Source of the DNA: Burkholderiales bacterium
GTDB taxonomy: Bacteria > Pseudomonadota > Gammaproteobacteria > Burkholderiales > Burkholderiaceae_D
Direction of reading: 5' to 3'
Assembly: GCA_016196925.1 (NCBI GenBank)
Contig: JACPWS010000031.1
Span: 1-64,000, forward strand
Length of the DNA stretch: 64,000 bases
A program made the translations under genes and the position numbers. The notes beneath the pieces were generated by a model. That model was not told the origin of the DNA and did not search any database. It saw only the letters and a list, made by a program, of their open reading frames with translations. Shown in pieces: positions 39,874-51,699 of this stretch (position 1 is its first letter; each line of letters starts with the position of its first letter).

Positions 39874-40958
39874 CAGATCTACAATTCAGTTTATTGACGA
39901 TAGGCGGCACGCTGGTCGTAGGCGTGCTTATTTTTAATAAATGGCAGGAATATAAGGCGAAGAAAACCGTCGAGAAAGCTTTCTCTAACGGCCATGACGA
40001 CGTATTGATGAATCCCGATGCGCCTACCGCGGCCAGCCTGCGGCAAGAGCCGCGCTTCGACGGCGCGGAGGCTGACGGCGATCTGACGTCGCCGCCATCT
40101 TTTACTGCCGACCCGGCAGCGTCGGATGAAGGGATACCGATCGCCGCAGTGAGTGCATCCCAAAAAGAGTTGCCGGTCGACGAGTTGATCGATTGCGTGG
40201 TGCCGCTGGAATTCGACGCCCCGGTGCGCGGCGAAAAAATCCTGACCGAGATCGCCGATCTGAAATATGTAGGCAAAAAACCGGTGCATTTCATCGGCCA
40301 GAGCCATAGCGGCGAGCGCGATGTGATCGCGCTCGGCGGCGTGTATACGACACTGTTTTCCGGGGTGCAGATGGTCAGCCGCGGCGGCCCCTTGAATGAA
40401 CTCGAATATTCCGAGTTCATCATGAAATTGCGCGCGATTGCCGATAACCTGAACGCGCATCCTGATATTCCCGACATGAAACTGGTCATGAGCAATGCGC
40501 GCGAACTGCACCAGTTTGTGGCCGAGCACGATGCACAATTGAGTGTGAATATCGCGGCCAACGGCGCGCCCTGGGCCTTGAGCACCTTGCTGGCGGCACT
40601 GGAAAAAATGGGCTTTGATCAAAGGCCGGATGGCCGCCTGATGATGCCGGACGGCGAGGGTGGCAGCTTGTTTACCCTGTCTACCAATGCCAGCGTCAGC
40701 GAAACCGTTACTTCGCGCCTGACCTTGCTGCTGGACGTGCCTTGTGTGGCGCCCTCCCGCGACGGCTTCGGCGCCATGGCCGCCTGCGCCAGATCGCTCT
40801 CTACCCGTCTCGGCGGCACCGTGGTGGATGACGGCAACCAGCCGATTTCCAAAGCCGCGCTGGATGAGATCGCCGGCCAGGTCACCGAATTTTATGCGGC
40901 GATGGCCGAAGCGCAAGTGCCGGCCGGCTCTTTACGCGCCCAGCGCCTGTTTAGTTGA
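39870..40958 (+). CDS. zipA: Cell division protein ZipA
   Basis: ZipA anchors FtsZ to the inner membrane at the division site. 362 residues. N-terminal membrane helix (LLTIGGTLVVGVLIF, residues 8-22), a variable linker rich in Asp, Ala and Pro (about 45-110), then the FtsZ-binding ZipA C-terminal domain (EYSEFIMKLRAIADNLNAHP onwards). Similarity to E. coli ZipA is low, but order smc-zipA-ligA and this layout support it. It starts within the smc stop. Confidence 0.85.
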   Translation: MTDLQFSLLTIGGTLVVGVLIFNKWQEYKAKKTVEKAFSNGHDDVLMNPDAPTAASLRQEPRFDGAEADGDLTSPPSFTADPAASDEGIPIAAVSASQKELPVDELIDCVVPLEFDAPVRGEKILTEIADLKYVGKKPVHFIGQSHSGERDVIALGGVYTTLFSGVQMVSRGGPLNELEYSEFIMKLRAIADNLNAHPDIPDMKLVMSNARELHQFVAEHDAQLSVNIAANGAPWALSTLLAALEKMGFDQRPDGRLMMPDGEGGSLFTLSTNASVSETVTSRLTLLLDVPCVAPSRDGFGAMAACARSLSTRLGGTVVDDGNQPISKAALDEIAGQVTEFYAAMAEAQVPAGSLRAQRLFS

Positions 40959-40969
40959 ACCGCTTTTAG

Positions 40970-43354
<2,385 letters not shown>

Positions 43355-43355
43355 A

Positions 43356-44231
43356 ATGAGAAAAATTAAAAAAGCCGTATTCCCCGTAGCTGGCCTCGGC
43401 AGCCGTTTTTTGCCAGCCACCAAGGCGCAGCCGAAGGAAATGCTGCCCGTCGTGGATAAGCCGTTGATCCAGTATGCGGTGGAGGAAGCGGTGGAGGCCG
43501 GCATCACCGAAATGGTGTTCATCACCGGACGCAATAAGCGCGCGATTGAAGACCACTTCGATAAGGCTTATGAGTTGGAAAGCGAATTGGAAGCTGCCGG
43601 CAAACAGGAATTGCTCGATCTGGTGCGCAATGTGATTCCCAAAAACATCAACTGCATCTACATCCGCCAACCGGCCGCTTTGGGCTTGGGACATGCCGTA
43701 TTGTGCGCCCGCCCGGTCGTAGGCGACGATCCGTTCGCCGTGTTGCTGGCGGACGATTTAATGGATGCCGATGCCGGCCAGCCATCCGTGATCGCGCAAA
43801 TGACCAGGCAGTACGAACAAGAGGGCGGCAGCATCATTGCGGTGCAAGACGTGCCGCGCGAATTTACGCGGCAGTACGGTATCGTCAGCGGTACGCCATA
43901 CAAAGATCGCCTGGAGAAAATGCACGGCATCGTAGAGAAACCCATGCCTGATGTCGCGCCGTCGACGCTGGCGGTGGCCGGGCGCTACATATTATCCGGC
44001 CGGATTTTTTCCTATCTGGAGAAATTGGACAAAGGTTCTGGCGGCGAAATCCAGCTGACCGACGGCATTGCCGCCATGCTCAGGGATTTCCCAGTGTATG
44101 CTTACCGTTCAGCGGCCACACGGTATGACTGCGGTTCCAAGCTTGGCTACCTCAAGGCGAGCGTCGCGCTCGGTTTGAAGCATAAAGAAACCGGCGTGGA
44201 ATTTGCAGAATATCTGCGTACATTAAAATAA
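43356..44231 (+). CDS. galU: UTP-glucose-1-phosphate uridylyltransferase
   Basis: GalU makes UDP-glucose for capsule, LPS and trehalose pathways. 291 residues. The nucleotide-binding motif [20 protein letters not shown], then [17 protein letters not shown], and the later [20 protein letters not shown] are diagnostic. It begins two bases after the ligA stop and is probably cotranscribed with smc-zipA-ligA. Confidence 0.97.
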   Translation: MRKIKKAVFPVAGLGSRFLPATKAQPKEMLPVVDKPLIQYAVEEAVEAGITEMVFITGRNKRAIEDHFDKAYELESELEAAGKQELLDLVRNVIPKNINCIYIRQPAALGLGHAVLCARPVVGDDPFAVLLADDLMDADAGQPSVIAQMTRQYEQEGGSIIAVQDVPREFTRQYGIVSGTPYKDRLEKMHGIVEKPMPDVAPSTLAVAGRYILSGRIFSYLEKLDKGSGGEIQLTDGIAAMLRDFPVYAYRSAATRYDCGSKLGYLKASVALGLKHKETGVEFAEYLRTLK

Positions 44232-44306
44232 GGGTTCATGCGCTTACGGCCGGATGCGACGGGCCCGGCCCGGCGAGTCAAAAATCCGTCAGCGAGGTAA
44301 AACACG

Positions 44307-44834
44307 ATGTTTCATCCCATCTTGAAAATGGGCGATGCGCGTTTGCTGCGGGTCGCCGAAAATGTGCAGGTATTCGATACACCTGAATTGCATCAGCTGG
44401 TCGCCGATATGTTTGAAACCATGCTGGCGGCCAACGGCGCAGGCTTGGCCGCGCCGCAAATCGGCGTCAACCTGCAACTGGTGATCTTCGGCTTCAAGAA
44501 CAATCCGCGCTATCCGGACGCTGCGCTGGTACCGGAAACAGTCTTGATCAATCCTGTGGTGACGCCTTTATCGGAAGAGACCGACGAAGCTTGGGAAGGC
44601 TGTTTATCCGTGCCCGGCTTGCGCGGATTGGTGCCGCGCTGGAGCGCCGTGCGTTACGAAGGTTTTGACCAGTTCGGTCAACGCATTTGTCGCGACGTTG
44701 ATGGCTTTCACGCGCGCGTGGTGCAGCATGAATGCGATCATTTGAACGGCGTGCTGTACCCGATGCGTATCCGCGACATGGCGCAATTCGGATTTACCGA
44801 GGTCTTGTTTCCCGAGCTTGAAGCGGAAGAGTGA
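44307..44834 (+). CDS. def: Peptide deformylase (second type)
   Basis: Peptide deformylase removes the formyl group from new proteins. 175 residues. All three metal motifs are visible: [10 protein letters not shown] near residue 46, EGCLSVPG near 99 and QHECDHLNG near 142. It is not beside fmt, the usual partner of the main deformylase, so it may be a second copy. Convergent with pilY1 across a hairpin-rich gap. Confidence 0.93.
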   Translation: MFHPILKMGDARLLRVAENVQVFDTPELHQLVADMFETMLAANGAGLAAPQIGVNLQLVIFGFKNNPRYPDAALVPETVLINPVVTPLSEETDEAWEGCLSVPGLRGLVPRWSAVRYEGFDQFGQRICRDVDGFHARVVQHECDHLNGVLYPMRIRDMAQFGFTEVLFPELEAEE

Positions 44835-44836
44835 AG

Positions 44837-44889
44837 AAGGGCTGTTTGAGTGTCAAATATACTCCCCTTCAGTATATTTTGAAGCCCTT
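44837..44889. terminator. Nested hairpins after def, carrying the ATACTCCCC motif
   Basis: Outer arms AAGGGCT/AGCCCTT (44837-44843, 44883-44889) enclose an inner palindrome AAATATACT/AGTATATTT around CCCCTTC (about 44855-44880). It could end def transcription. It belongs to the dispersed motif family also seen at 6.9 and 29.85 kb. Confidence 0.5.
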
Positions 44890-44926
44890 TAAATGCGCTG
44901 ACGACAGAGAGGATTTTTAAAATAAT

Positions 44927-44960
44927 AGGGGGAGTATGTTGAAAACAAGCTACTCCCCCT
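44927..44960. repeat. Perfect hairpin AGGGGGAGTA/TACTCCCCCT
   Basis: A 10-bp perfect stem with a 14-base loop. On the minus strand it is followed by T-rich sequence, so it may end the pilY1 transcript. Another member of the CTCCCC family. Confidence 0.6.
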
Positions 44961-44986
44961 TAAATTTTGCGATGGTTTTATGGCAG

Positions 44987-47900
44987 CTAATTCTGGCCGG
45001 ACGATTTCCAGTAAATAGTTTTCCGTTTCATGATGATGGCGGGGTCGATTCTTTGCGGTGAAATCGCCGTGCTGGCGCCGCTGCCGCGCTGAACGGCACC
45101 GATGATTACGGATGTCGGCTTTCCATCAACTGGGACGATGCCGAGCACCGGCGATGGCGGCAGTCCGCCTCCGACGAACTCTGCCGATCTGGTGCCGTCG
45201 CAGGTGCCGCTGACGCCGATGGCGCCCGAGCCATTGAACAGGTTGAGCCAATACCCATAGGCTTTACCCAGGGAGGTGGCGCAAGTTCCTTGATCCGGGG
45301 GGATAGGGCGATTAGTGCTGAATGTGACCATGCCGGCAACGATGACGGCCGAAGTCACGGTTTGTTCACCGGTACCGTTTTGATTCAGATCCATGAACCA
45401 GCCTTTCAGGTTCGAGGTCGGCAGAATTCCTGCGCTGGTGCAACTGGTGCTGCCCGTGAAATCATTCATGAGCGACGCTGCGTCAAGATCGGTTACGCTA
45501 GCATCGTTAAGATCATCCAGATACACATAAAAACGGTTAGTCACGCTGGAATACGGATACTGGCTCTGCAAAGGGTGTTCGCGGTCTCCTGAACCCAGCG
45601 CCAGGTACACCTTGTTCCCGGGCGCCGGCAATAAAGCGGGCGGGTAAAAGAATTTCCGTCCACTTCCATTGGTATAGGCGACCCGTGTCATGCGCCAGTT
45701 ACTGGTGCTGTCACCGAAGTCTATGCGATAAATGTTACCGCCGAGATCCACTGCATAAGCATGATCGACGATGCCGGCCGTCGCCACCGCGACCAGAGCC
45801 ACATCGGCGATCACACTGCGGGGAGCTGTTATGCCCTTGATGCTTTTGGTCTCGAATGACTTGATCACGGCCCCGGTGAACGCGTCTATCACATACACGC
45901 CGGCGCCTTTGGGGTTGGAGCAAGCCGGCGTCGCCGTATTTGCGTCTTCGCACTTATCGTAACCGCCGCCAACGACCAGCACCGGGCCGCTGTAACCTTG
46001 CACCGTCGCCGCCGCATTCGGCAGAGACCAGGTTTGCCCTATGCCTTCAAAACCGCTGGTACAGCCGCTATCGTCGCCCTGATGCGGGCAGCCGGCCTTC
46101 CATTTATATTTGGGTGCAGCCGGGTCGGTGACGTCAAAGGCATAGATCATCCTGCCGCCGCGTCGCATGGTGGGGTAAATCCAGACCTTGCTGTTGTCCT
46201 TGTTTTGATACAGGCCGATAGAGCCGTCGAAATAATAATCCTTGGGTATCGGAGCAGGGTCGATGCCTGCGGTGCTCATGCCGGGATAATTGATGAGCGG
46301 GAGGTTATCCATCAAGCGCGACAAGCTGCCGAAAAATTCGGGAGCAATAAATGCCCAGCGCTCCTTACCGCTCGTGGTGGCCGAATCTATCGCCCGTAAC
46401 ATGCCGTCATTCGAGCCGTAATAAGTGGTGACGCCCAGCGCGCCGTAATCGATCGGCAAAGGGCGCGAATGTATCGAGTCGCCATGCAGGGAGGGGCGGG
46501 TATCGGTGATGTCGCCATTGTGATTTTCATCGTTGAGATCGTACCCGAGGACAAAGTTCACGACGGCAGCAGACAGTCCTGAGGAGGCGACATTGAAATC
46601 GGTCAGCGTCGCACCCGATAGCGTTTTGACTGTGCGATTGACCGCCCAGCTTGGCGTGGACGTGGTCGTTGGAGGGTTATTTCCTTTGCGTATTACTTCC
46701 GCCACCCCGCCTTTTTCAACGATAGGGCCGTCTGGGGCATCCGAGTAGGGATTCACCCCCGGGTCGGTGCACAAGCCTTTGGGGCTAGGATCCTCGATCA
46801 CGTTTTGCCAGTAACCGACATCCTTCCCTGTGACATCTTGGCCTATGATGGAGTCGGAAGTCCAGATGCTGATCGCGCAATCCAGAGGGAAACCTGTATC
46901 AGTATTCACCGCCGCTTGCGATGGATCACGCGCATCGCCGAGCTGAACGCCGGCCTTGGTGCTAATCAATTGGTATTGTTTTAAATTTCCCATCCAGCGC
47001 GGTTGTGCTTTTTTATCGGGCCGGAACATCGGGATAAATACCTGGTTTTTATCCTGGGCGCGGTTGGTGGTATTGACCGGCAGACTGGCGGAAGCGAAAG
47101 TCGAGTTGGTGCCCAGGATTTGCGCAAGTATCTTTTTCAGTGCATCCAGGATTTGCTGCGCGTTTTGCGCGGTCCAAGCCGAACCGCCGCCCGCGCTTGC
47201 CATGTTTTGCAGGTATTGGGCTTGCTTAGGTTGCGTAGGTCCTGCTTTCGGACCAAACACATTCAGCGTATAAGTCTTCACATTTTGCTGGCCTGCCGTT
47301 GCGCTGACGTCCGTCATAAACAGAAAACGCGCCCATTCATCTGCGGTGTAAACCCTACTACCGCCGTCGACAGGCGTAGGGGGAGGATCGGATGGCGGGA
47401 TGAAGGCGGCGGTGTTGCCGCCTACATTGGACAGCAAATTGATATCGTCCTGATTAGGAAAGCCGTTGCCGATAAAAATGACGTAATTACTCGCGCAACT
47501 TGTCACCGACGGGGGTAAGAAATTCCTGAAATCAGCGCTGTAGACACTCTTGTCGATAATATCTGTATCGAGGTTGCTATTGAAATGCGCGGTGCCGAAG
47601 TGGGTTTGGTTGACAGGCGTGCCGGCCACATTGTCGGTGGCGTGGGCCGGACTGGTATAGCCGCCGAAATACTTGTAGGCATCGAACATCACGCTACCAT
47701 AGTTGGCGTCGGACGCCGCTTTCCAGCTTGAGTCGGTGATGTTCGCATAGCGTGCGTTCGCCCAGGTTTGCCATGCCGAGATATTCGCGTCTGTCATCGG
47801 TTGTATGCCAAATACCATGAAACTACCGCCGCCCGGCTTGGTATTCAGCAACATCAATCCGAGGTTGATGTTGGTATTACCTTTCAGGCTAGCTACCACC

Positions 47901-48136
47901 TTATTGAGTGCGTTCACCTCGGCCTGACCCTGGGTAATGCCGTCCGGCCAGCCCTGATTGACGGCCGACCAGTTGGAGGTATTGTCGAGCACGATCAACA
48001 CGTTGGCTGCATCGGCTTTTCCGCCGGAAGAACCGAGGAAGATGTCAATATCTTCGGCACTTGCTTGTACGGACACGAGAGTAAGGCCGAAGCAGACGGC
48101 CTGCGCCAAAAAATTAAAAACACGCACGATGTTCAT
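44987..48136 (-). CDS. pilY1: Type IV pilus tip/biogenesis protein PilY1
   Basis: PilY1 (PilC) is a pilus tip-associated factor that helps pilus extension, adhesion and surface sensing. 1049 residues from the ATG at 48136, starting with a signal peptide (about residues 1-28). A vWA-like N-terminal domain (VLIVLDNTSNWS; GLMLLNTKPGG) precedes the linker NQVFIPMFRPDKKAQPRW and the C-terminal beta-propeller (GSNDGMLRAIDS). The calcium loop that normally precedes AVDLGGNIYRID lacks most acidic ligands here. Last gene of the minor pilin operon, after pilX. Confidence 0.93.
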   Translation of the reverse strand: MNIVRVFNFLAQAVCFGLTLVSVQASAEDIDIFLGSSGGKADAANVLIVLDNTSNWSAVNQGWPDGITQGQAEVNALNKVVASLKGNTNINLGLMLLNTKPGGGSFMVFGIQPMTDANISAWQTWANARYANITDSSWKAASDANYGSVMFDAYKYFGGYTSPAHATDNVAGTPVNQTHFGTAHFNSNLDTDIIDKSVYSADFRNFLPPSVTSCASNYVIFIGNGFPNQDDINLLSNVGGNTAAFIPPSDPPPTPVDGGSRVYTADEWARFLFMTDVSATAGQQNVKTYTLNVFGPKAGPTQPKQAQYLQNMASAGGGSAWTAQNAQQILDALKKILAQILGTNSTFASASLPVNTTNRAQDKNQVFIPMFRPDKKAQPRWMGNLKQYQLISTKAGVQLGDARDPSQAAVNTDTGFPLDCAISIWTSDSIIGQDVTGKDVGYWQNVIEDPSPKGLCTDPGVNPYSDAPDGPIVEKGGVAEVIRKGNNPPTTTSTPSWAVNRTVKTLSGATLTDFNVASSGLSAAVVNFVLGYDLNDENHNGDITDTRPSLHGDSIHSRPLPIDYGALGVTTYYGSNDGMLRAIDSATTSGKERWAFIAPEFFGSLSRLMDNLPLINYPGMSTAGIDPAPIPKDYYFDGSIGLYQNKDNSKVWIYPTMRRGGRMIYAFDVTDPAAPKYKWKAGCPHQGDDSGCTSGFEGIGQTWSLPNAAATVQGYSGPVLVVGGGYDKCEDANTATPACSNPKGAGVYVIDAFTGAVIKSFETKSIKGITAPRSVIADVALVAVATAGIVDHAYAVDLGGNIYRIDFGDSTSNWRMTRVAYTNGSGRKFFYPPALLPAPGNKVYLALGSGDREHPLQSQYPYSSVTNRFYVYLDDLNDASVTDLDAASLMNDFTGSTSCTSAGILPTSNLKGWFMDLNQNGTGEQTVTSAVIVAGMVTFSTNRPIPPDQGTCATSLGKAYGYWLNLFNGSGAIGVSGTCDGTRSAEFVGGGLPPSPVLGIVPVDGKPTSVIIGAVQRGSGASTAISPQRIDPAIIMKRKTIYWKSSGQN

Positions 48137-48152
48137 GGCAAATTCCTCGTAT

Positions 48153-48707
48153 TTATGGGCAAAGCGTGGTGGATGAAACACGTACCGCAGTGCCTTGGTT
48201 GACGACATATTGGGCGTTGGTGACAGCATCTGCGGCGACGGCCTGGATATCCCATAGCATATTGGCGCATAAAGAGTTGTTGCTCGCGCCGCCTTCGACG
48301 CCAAAGCTTTGGCCGGTGCCGATTATGCAGCCGGCGTCGCTTGGGCTGGTGAAGTCGAGTGCGGCGACCGGTATCACTTGCGAGGAAACGCAAGTCGGCG
48401 TCACCACCACTTTTACATCGGTAGTGCCGTCGGCATTCAGATCGACGCAGGTGGTGTTCGCCTCTTTATTGCAGGGAGCAAGTATTGCCTTATCTGGCGC
48501 GGTGGCGAATCTGGTGCTGCTGATGACTTCCTCGATGGCGCTCTGAGCGGCAGCCAACGCCTGACTGCGCTGTTGCTGGTTGCCGGCAATTTGCAAACTG
48601 GTTTTGCTGAGTTTGAATGTGGTCAGTGTCATCAAGCTTAACAAGATCAGCATGATCAGACTGACCAGCAAAGTCGCTCCGCTTTGACGGGCGAAGATCG
48701 GTTTCAT
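48153..48707 (-). CDS. pilX: Type IV minor pilin-like protein PilX
   Basis: PilX is a minor pilin assembled below the pilus tip. 184 residues. The N-terminal hydrophobic helix SGATLLVSLIMLILLSLMTL follows a short lead, then the PilX-type QIAGNQQQRSQALAAAQSAIE helix. No classical GFTxxE prepilin motif, which is usual for PilX. Its start overlaps the pilW stop by four bases, with pilY1 17 bases downstream. Confidence 0.9.
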   Translation of the reverse strand: MKPIFARQSGATLLVSLIMLILLSLMTLTTFKLSKTSLQIAGNQQQRSQALAAAQSAIEEVISSTRFATAPDKAILAPCNKEANTTCVDLNADGTTDVKVVVTPTCVSSQVIPVAALDFTSPSDAGCIIGTGQSFGVEGGASNNSLCANMLWDIQAVAADAVTNAQYVVNQGTAVRVSSTTLCP

Positions 48708-49771
48708 GGCGTATTCCTTCCCGCAGTATTGTTCAGCCGCACGACGGATGTGTACAGGTGACGTTTGTAATTATCGTTATAGGGTCCGTCGGTCATCGTT
48801 TTACCGTCGGCTTTCAATCCGAGGTAATAAGTCTTATCGTCCTTGTGCCCGACCGTCATGCGGGTATTGCGCGCCAATAAACTGACTTTGGCGGCTACCG
48901 TATTGCGCCAGTAGCGCATGCAGTCTACGCCGGTGCAAGTAAGGTATTTGTCCGGATCGGCTGTGAAAAATGCGGGGCTGCCCGTGGTAGGCGAGGCGTT
49001 ATCGATGCCGTATTCGATTTGCATATCTTGTATGCCTTCCACCAGGGGTGTGACGGCAAAGGTGGCTACGCCGCCGGAGGCGCTAAGTTCGGCGCGCTTT
49101 AAAGTGGGGATGCCGTCGCCGCTCTTATTGTTTTCTGCAATGAAGTAGATATGCGTGCGGTATTGATAATAAGGCGCCGCCGTCACGCAGTCTTTCTGAT
49201 GCTTGATTAAGTTGGCGGTGCTGATGTCGAATGAATAAAAATCGGCGGAATTGGTCGAAGATAGCTCGGTCGGACCGCTGCAGCCGGAAGCCTGGAAATA
49301 GGGCAGTCCCGTCACTTCGGGATCGCAGCCGGTCGTGCCGACCGCGCAGGTGCTGGTGCGGCGTATGACCAGAATATCGGTATTGGGGCGAATCTCGCTC
49401 AGGCAGGCGGGCGCATCAGCGCCCATGTCGTAGCCTTGCACGGCTATCGGCAATGCCGCTTTTAAGCTTGTCGAGTCAGTCGCGCAGGGGTCCGGTTTGA
49501 GTGTCGGCGTGGTCAATGGAAAAGGGTTGAATTCTGCGAGAAAGCCGGCATTGCGCAAATCGTCAGACAGCAATTGCATCGCATAGCGCCCGTTTTCTAC
49601 CTGTTGATTGGCAAGTTCGAGTTCATTGCGGGCGCGGCTGTTGCCGACAAAGATGGTCGTCAGTCCGGTAATTAATAACAGGCCAATTGCAATGGAAATC
49701 ATCAACTCCATTATCGTATAGCCACACTGTTGCAATTTGCCGGCGGGTGCCATGGAATAAATTTTGTGCAT
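48704..49771 (-). CDS. pilW: Type IV minor pilin PilW
   Basis: PilW is a minor pilin needed for pilus assembly. About 355 residues from the ATG at 49771; a TTG at 49792 is the alternative. Prepilin peptidase site CG^YTIMELMISIAIGLLLITG near residues 16-36, with Glu at +5. The PilW-type stretch NGRYAMQLLSDDLRNAGFL follows. It overlaps pilX by four bases. Confidence 0.9.
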   Translation of the reverse strand: MHKIYSMAPAGKLQQCGYTIMELMISIAIGLLLITGLTTIFVGNSRARNELELANQQVENGRYAMQLLSDDLRNAGFLAEFNPFPLTTPTLKPDPCATDSTSLKAALPIAVQGYDMGADAPACLSEIRPNTDILVIRRTSTCAVGTTGCDPEVTGLPYFQASGCSGPTELSSTNSADFYSFDISTANLIKHQKDCVTAAPYYQYRTHIYFIAENNKSGDGIPTLKRAELSASGGVATFAVTPLVEGIQDMQIEYGIDNASPTTGSPAFFTADPDKYLTCTGVDCMRYWRNTVAAKVSLLARNTRMTVGHKDDKTYYLGLKADGKTMTDGPYNDNYKRHLYTSVVRLNNTAGRNTP

Positions 49772-49782
49772 GATGGCTCTAT

Positions 49783-50364
49783 TCACTGACAATCAGGGAG
49801 TCCGACGGATATCCGCGTGGTGATGGCGCGCCGGTAGGTATCGTCGGTTTGAAACTTGCCGCAGCTGCTGCCAGGAGCAATCGTTTGATGCAAACCTCGC
49901 CAGATGACGGTTACCTCATAAATGCCGGGAGTACAGGTGCCCGGAGTCGGATCGCTGGCCTGTATTTGCGTGATACAGCCGCGCGCATCTATCATGCCGC
50001 CGACTTTGGCGGTGGATTTTGTTTCGCTCGCGCCTTTCAAAGCAAGGCTCCACTCGCAAATGTCGCGCGGCGCCCCCAAAGCCAGGCCGCTGCAGTCGGC
50101 CGGCTGACTATCATCCGTGCCTATCGGATCGGCAGAGACATAGCTTGCTGCCTGACCGCGATCGGCGTTGATTCTTTCGCTGATATCATCCATCAGCAGC
50201 GTCGCCTGTACCCGCTGGTAAGATTCAACTTCGGCAACTTGAAATTTGCTCTGCAAACTGGCCAAGCCCAGCAAGCCGAAAGCGATAATCACTATCGTGA
50301 TTAATACTTCCAACAGGCTGGTGCCAGATTCCAGCGCCCGGTTCGGATATCGAAATCTCAGCAT
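49783..50364 (-). CDS. pilV: Type IV minor pilin PilV
   Basis: PilV is a minor pilin of the tip complex. About 193 residues from the ATG at 50364, which lies inside the end of fimT. The prepilin site is SG^TSLLEVLITIVIIAFGLLG, residues about 12-32, with Glu at +5. The Q-rich helix ASLQSKFQVAEVESYQRVQA follows. Overlapping starts and stops show a tightly coupled operon. Confidence 0.9.
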   Translation of the reverse strand: MLRFRYPNRALESGTSLLEVLITIVIIAFGLLGLASLQSKFQVAEVESYQRVQATLLMDDISERINADRGQAASYVSADPIGTDDSQPADCSGLALGAPRDICEWSLALKGASETKSTAKVGGMIDARGCITQIQASDPTPGTCTPGIYEVTVIWRGLHQTIAPGSSCGKFQTDDTYRRAITTRISVGLPDCQ

Positions 50365-50873
50365 GATGAAGCCGCCTGCATATAAGGCCGACCACTGAGT
50401 TCCACCGAAACGCACTGGTAGGTCGGTGTGGAACCAGCCATGCTCTTAATCACGAACATGGGAACGCTACTTCCTTGTATGCGACCGGTGCCGGTATAGA
50501 CCACACTAACCGGGCCGGTGATGGTGGCGCCTGAAGTCATATTCTGGTCATCCAAAAACTTATCGGTGTTGGTGGGATCCACTATTCGCCAGCCATTTTG
50601 CCAGTTGCCAGTCTTGGGCGACAAGGTCACACTCGTATTGCGCGCGAGCGCTTCACTGCGGGCGCGCAATAAAGACGCGAATAGCTCAGAAGCAACGTTT
50701 TTTGCCCTTTGATTCGCGATCATCGTGGTGAACGAGGGCGCGGCGAGCGCTGCCAGTATGGCTGCAATCGCCACTGCGATTAGCAACTCAAGTGTCGTAA
50801 AACCGGCAATATGCCGCCTCTGCCTTTCCGCCTTGCGACATTTTTTAAGTAAACTGTAAAAACCGAACATCAT
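50358..50873 (-). CDS. fimT: Type IV minor pilin FimT/GspH
   Basis: A pseudopilin of the GspH/FimT family, part of the tip-initiation complex. About 171 residues from one of two adjacent ATGs (50873 or 50870), the latter preceded at a good distance by GGAG. The prepilin site AG^FTTLELLIAVAIAAILAAL and LLRARSEALARN are typical GspH features. FimT in some species also binds DNA for uptake; no direct sign here. Confidence 0.88.
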   Translation of the reverse strand: MMFGFYSLLKKCRKAERQRRHIAGFTTLELLIAVAIAAILAALAAPSFTTMIANQRAKNVASELFASLLRARSEALARNTSVTLSPKTGNWQNGWRIVDPTNTDKFLDDQNMTSGATITGPVSVVYTGTGRIQGSSVPMFVIKSMAGSTPTYQCVSVELSGRPYMQAASSC

Positions 50874-50881
50874 TTCTCCGC

Positions 50882-51304
50882 CTACCATTTGGTGTCCGGG
50901 GTCTTTTTCCCGGTGTTATCAATCGTTAAGGTGACATCTGACGCTTGCGGGCTGCCGGGGATGGGTTTTGCCGTTGCGGTGAAGGCTGGCGGACTATCGC
51001 TTTTTGTAACGTCGACCGTGTAATAGGGGGCGACGTCTTTGGGCGTGGTCAAATTAAGCGCATTGACGTCGTTGGTATAACTGCGCGCATCGAGCAGATA
51101 TTGTTGCTGCCGTTGCGCGATATCCAACAGATAGGATTGGGCGGAGGCACGCCGGCTTTTGATGAGGTAACTAAGGTAGGACGGATAGGCGATTGCCGAT
51201 AAAATGCCGACGATGGCAACGGCGACCATCAATTCCATTAGAGTGAAGCCCCGTCGCTTAGGCGCAGCGGGGTTAAAAACCTTATAGAGATTCATTCGTT
51301 TCAT
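50882..51304 (-). CDS. pilE: Type IV minor pilin PilE
   Basis: A pilin-like protein of the PilE type, 140 residues. The prepilin site RG^FTLMELMVAVAIVGILSAIAYPSY is classical, followed by SRRASAQSYLLDIAQRQQQY, typical of the minor pilin PilE of the pilV-pilY1 operon. Only a short C-terminal domain and no cysteine pair are present. First gene of the operon; overlaps the next gene slightly. Confidence 0.9.
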   Translation of the reverse strand: MKRMNLYKVFNPAAPKRRGFTLMELMVAVAIVGILSAIAYPSYLSYLIKSRRASAQSYLLDIAQRQQQYLLDARSYTNDVNALNLTTPKDVAPYYTVDVTKSDSPPAFTATAKPIPGSPQASDVTLTIDNTGKKTPDTKW

Positions 51305-51699
51305 AGCACTCTCTCGTCAATATCATTACTGTAGTTTCCATGCGGCACCGGTGTAATCATAAGCCGATAAGTGGAATACTAATTCTGATTAATGGTAAAA
51401 AGTTGTAACTAGGAAACTTAAAAAGCGCAGATTTATTCGGATATTACGGGTACGGCGACATGTATTTGATCCACGCCTACTTAATCGAAGCCAATTCTAT
51501 TGATTTCGATCAGCTTAAAGGTGCAATGTCGCTTTTGGAGATTGCACGATTTCGCATTATGGCGTATGGCCGCCGGGTGTGCTGATTTTTTTGAAAGTAT
51601 GCCTTGAATGGCTGAATTGGCGTATCTAAATTGCCGGAAGACTGAATAATGACAACTTGGGAAAAACAATAAATTGCCCGGCAATAATTCACGGTCTGC
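51305..51699. other. 395-bp gap between pilE and rluF, no gene seen
   Basis: AT-rich sequence. Short ORFs near 51481-51713 look non-coding (no ribosome site, no family). A TATGAT on the minus strand (51361-51356) could be the pilE -10 box. No terminator or repeat recognised. Confidence 0.5.

Noticed and set aside
44987-51304. Horizontally acquired pilus island
   Set aside because: The operon is a standard minor pilin set with no mobility genes, tRNA or direct repeats at its borders.
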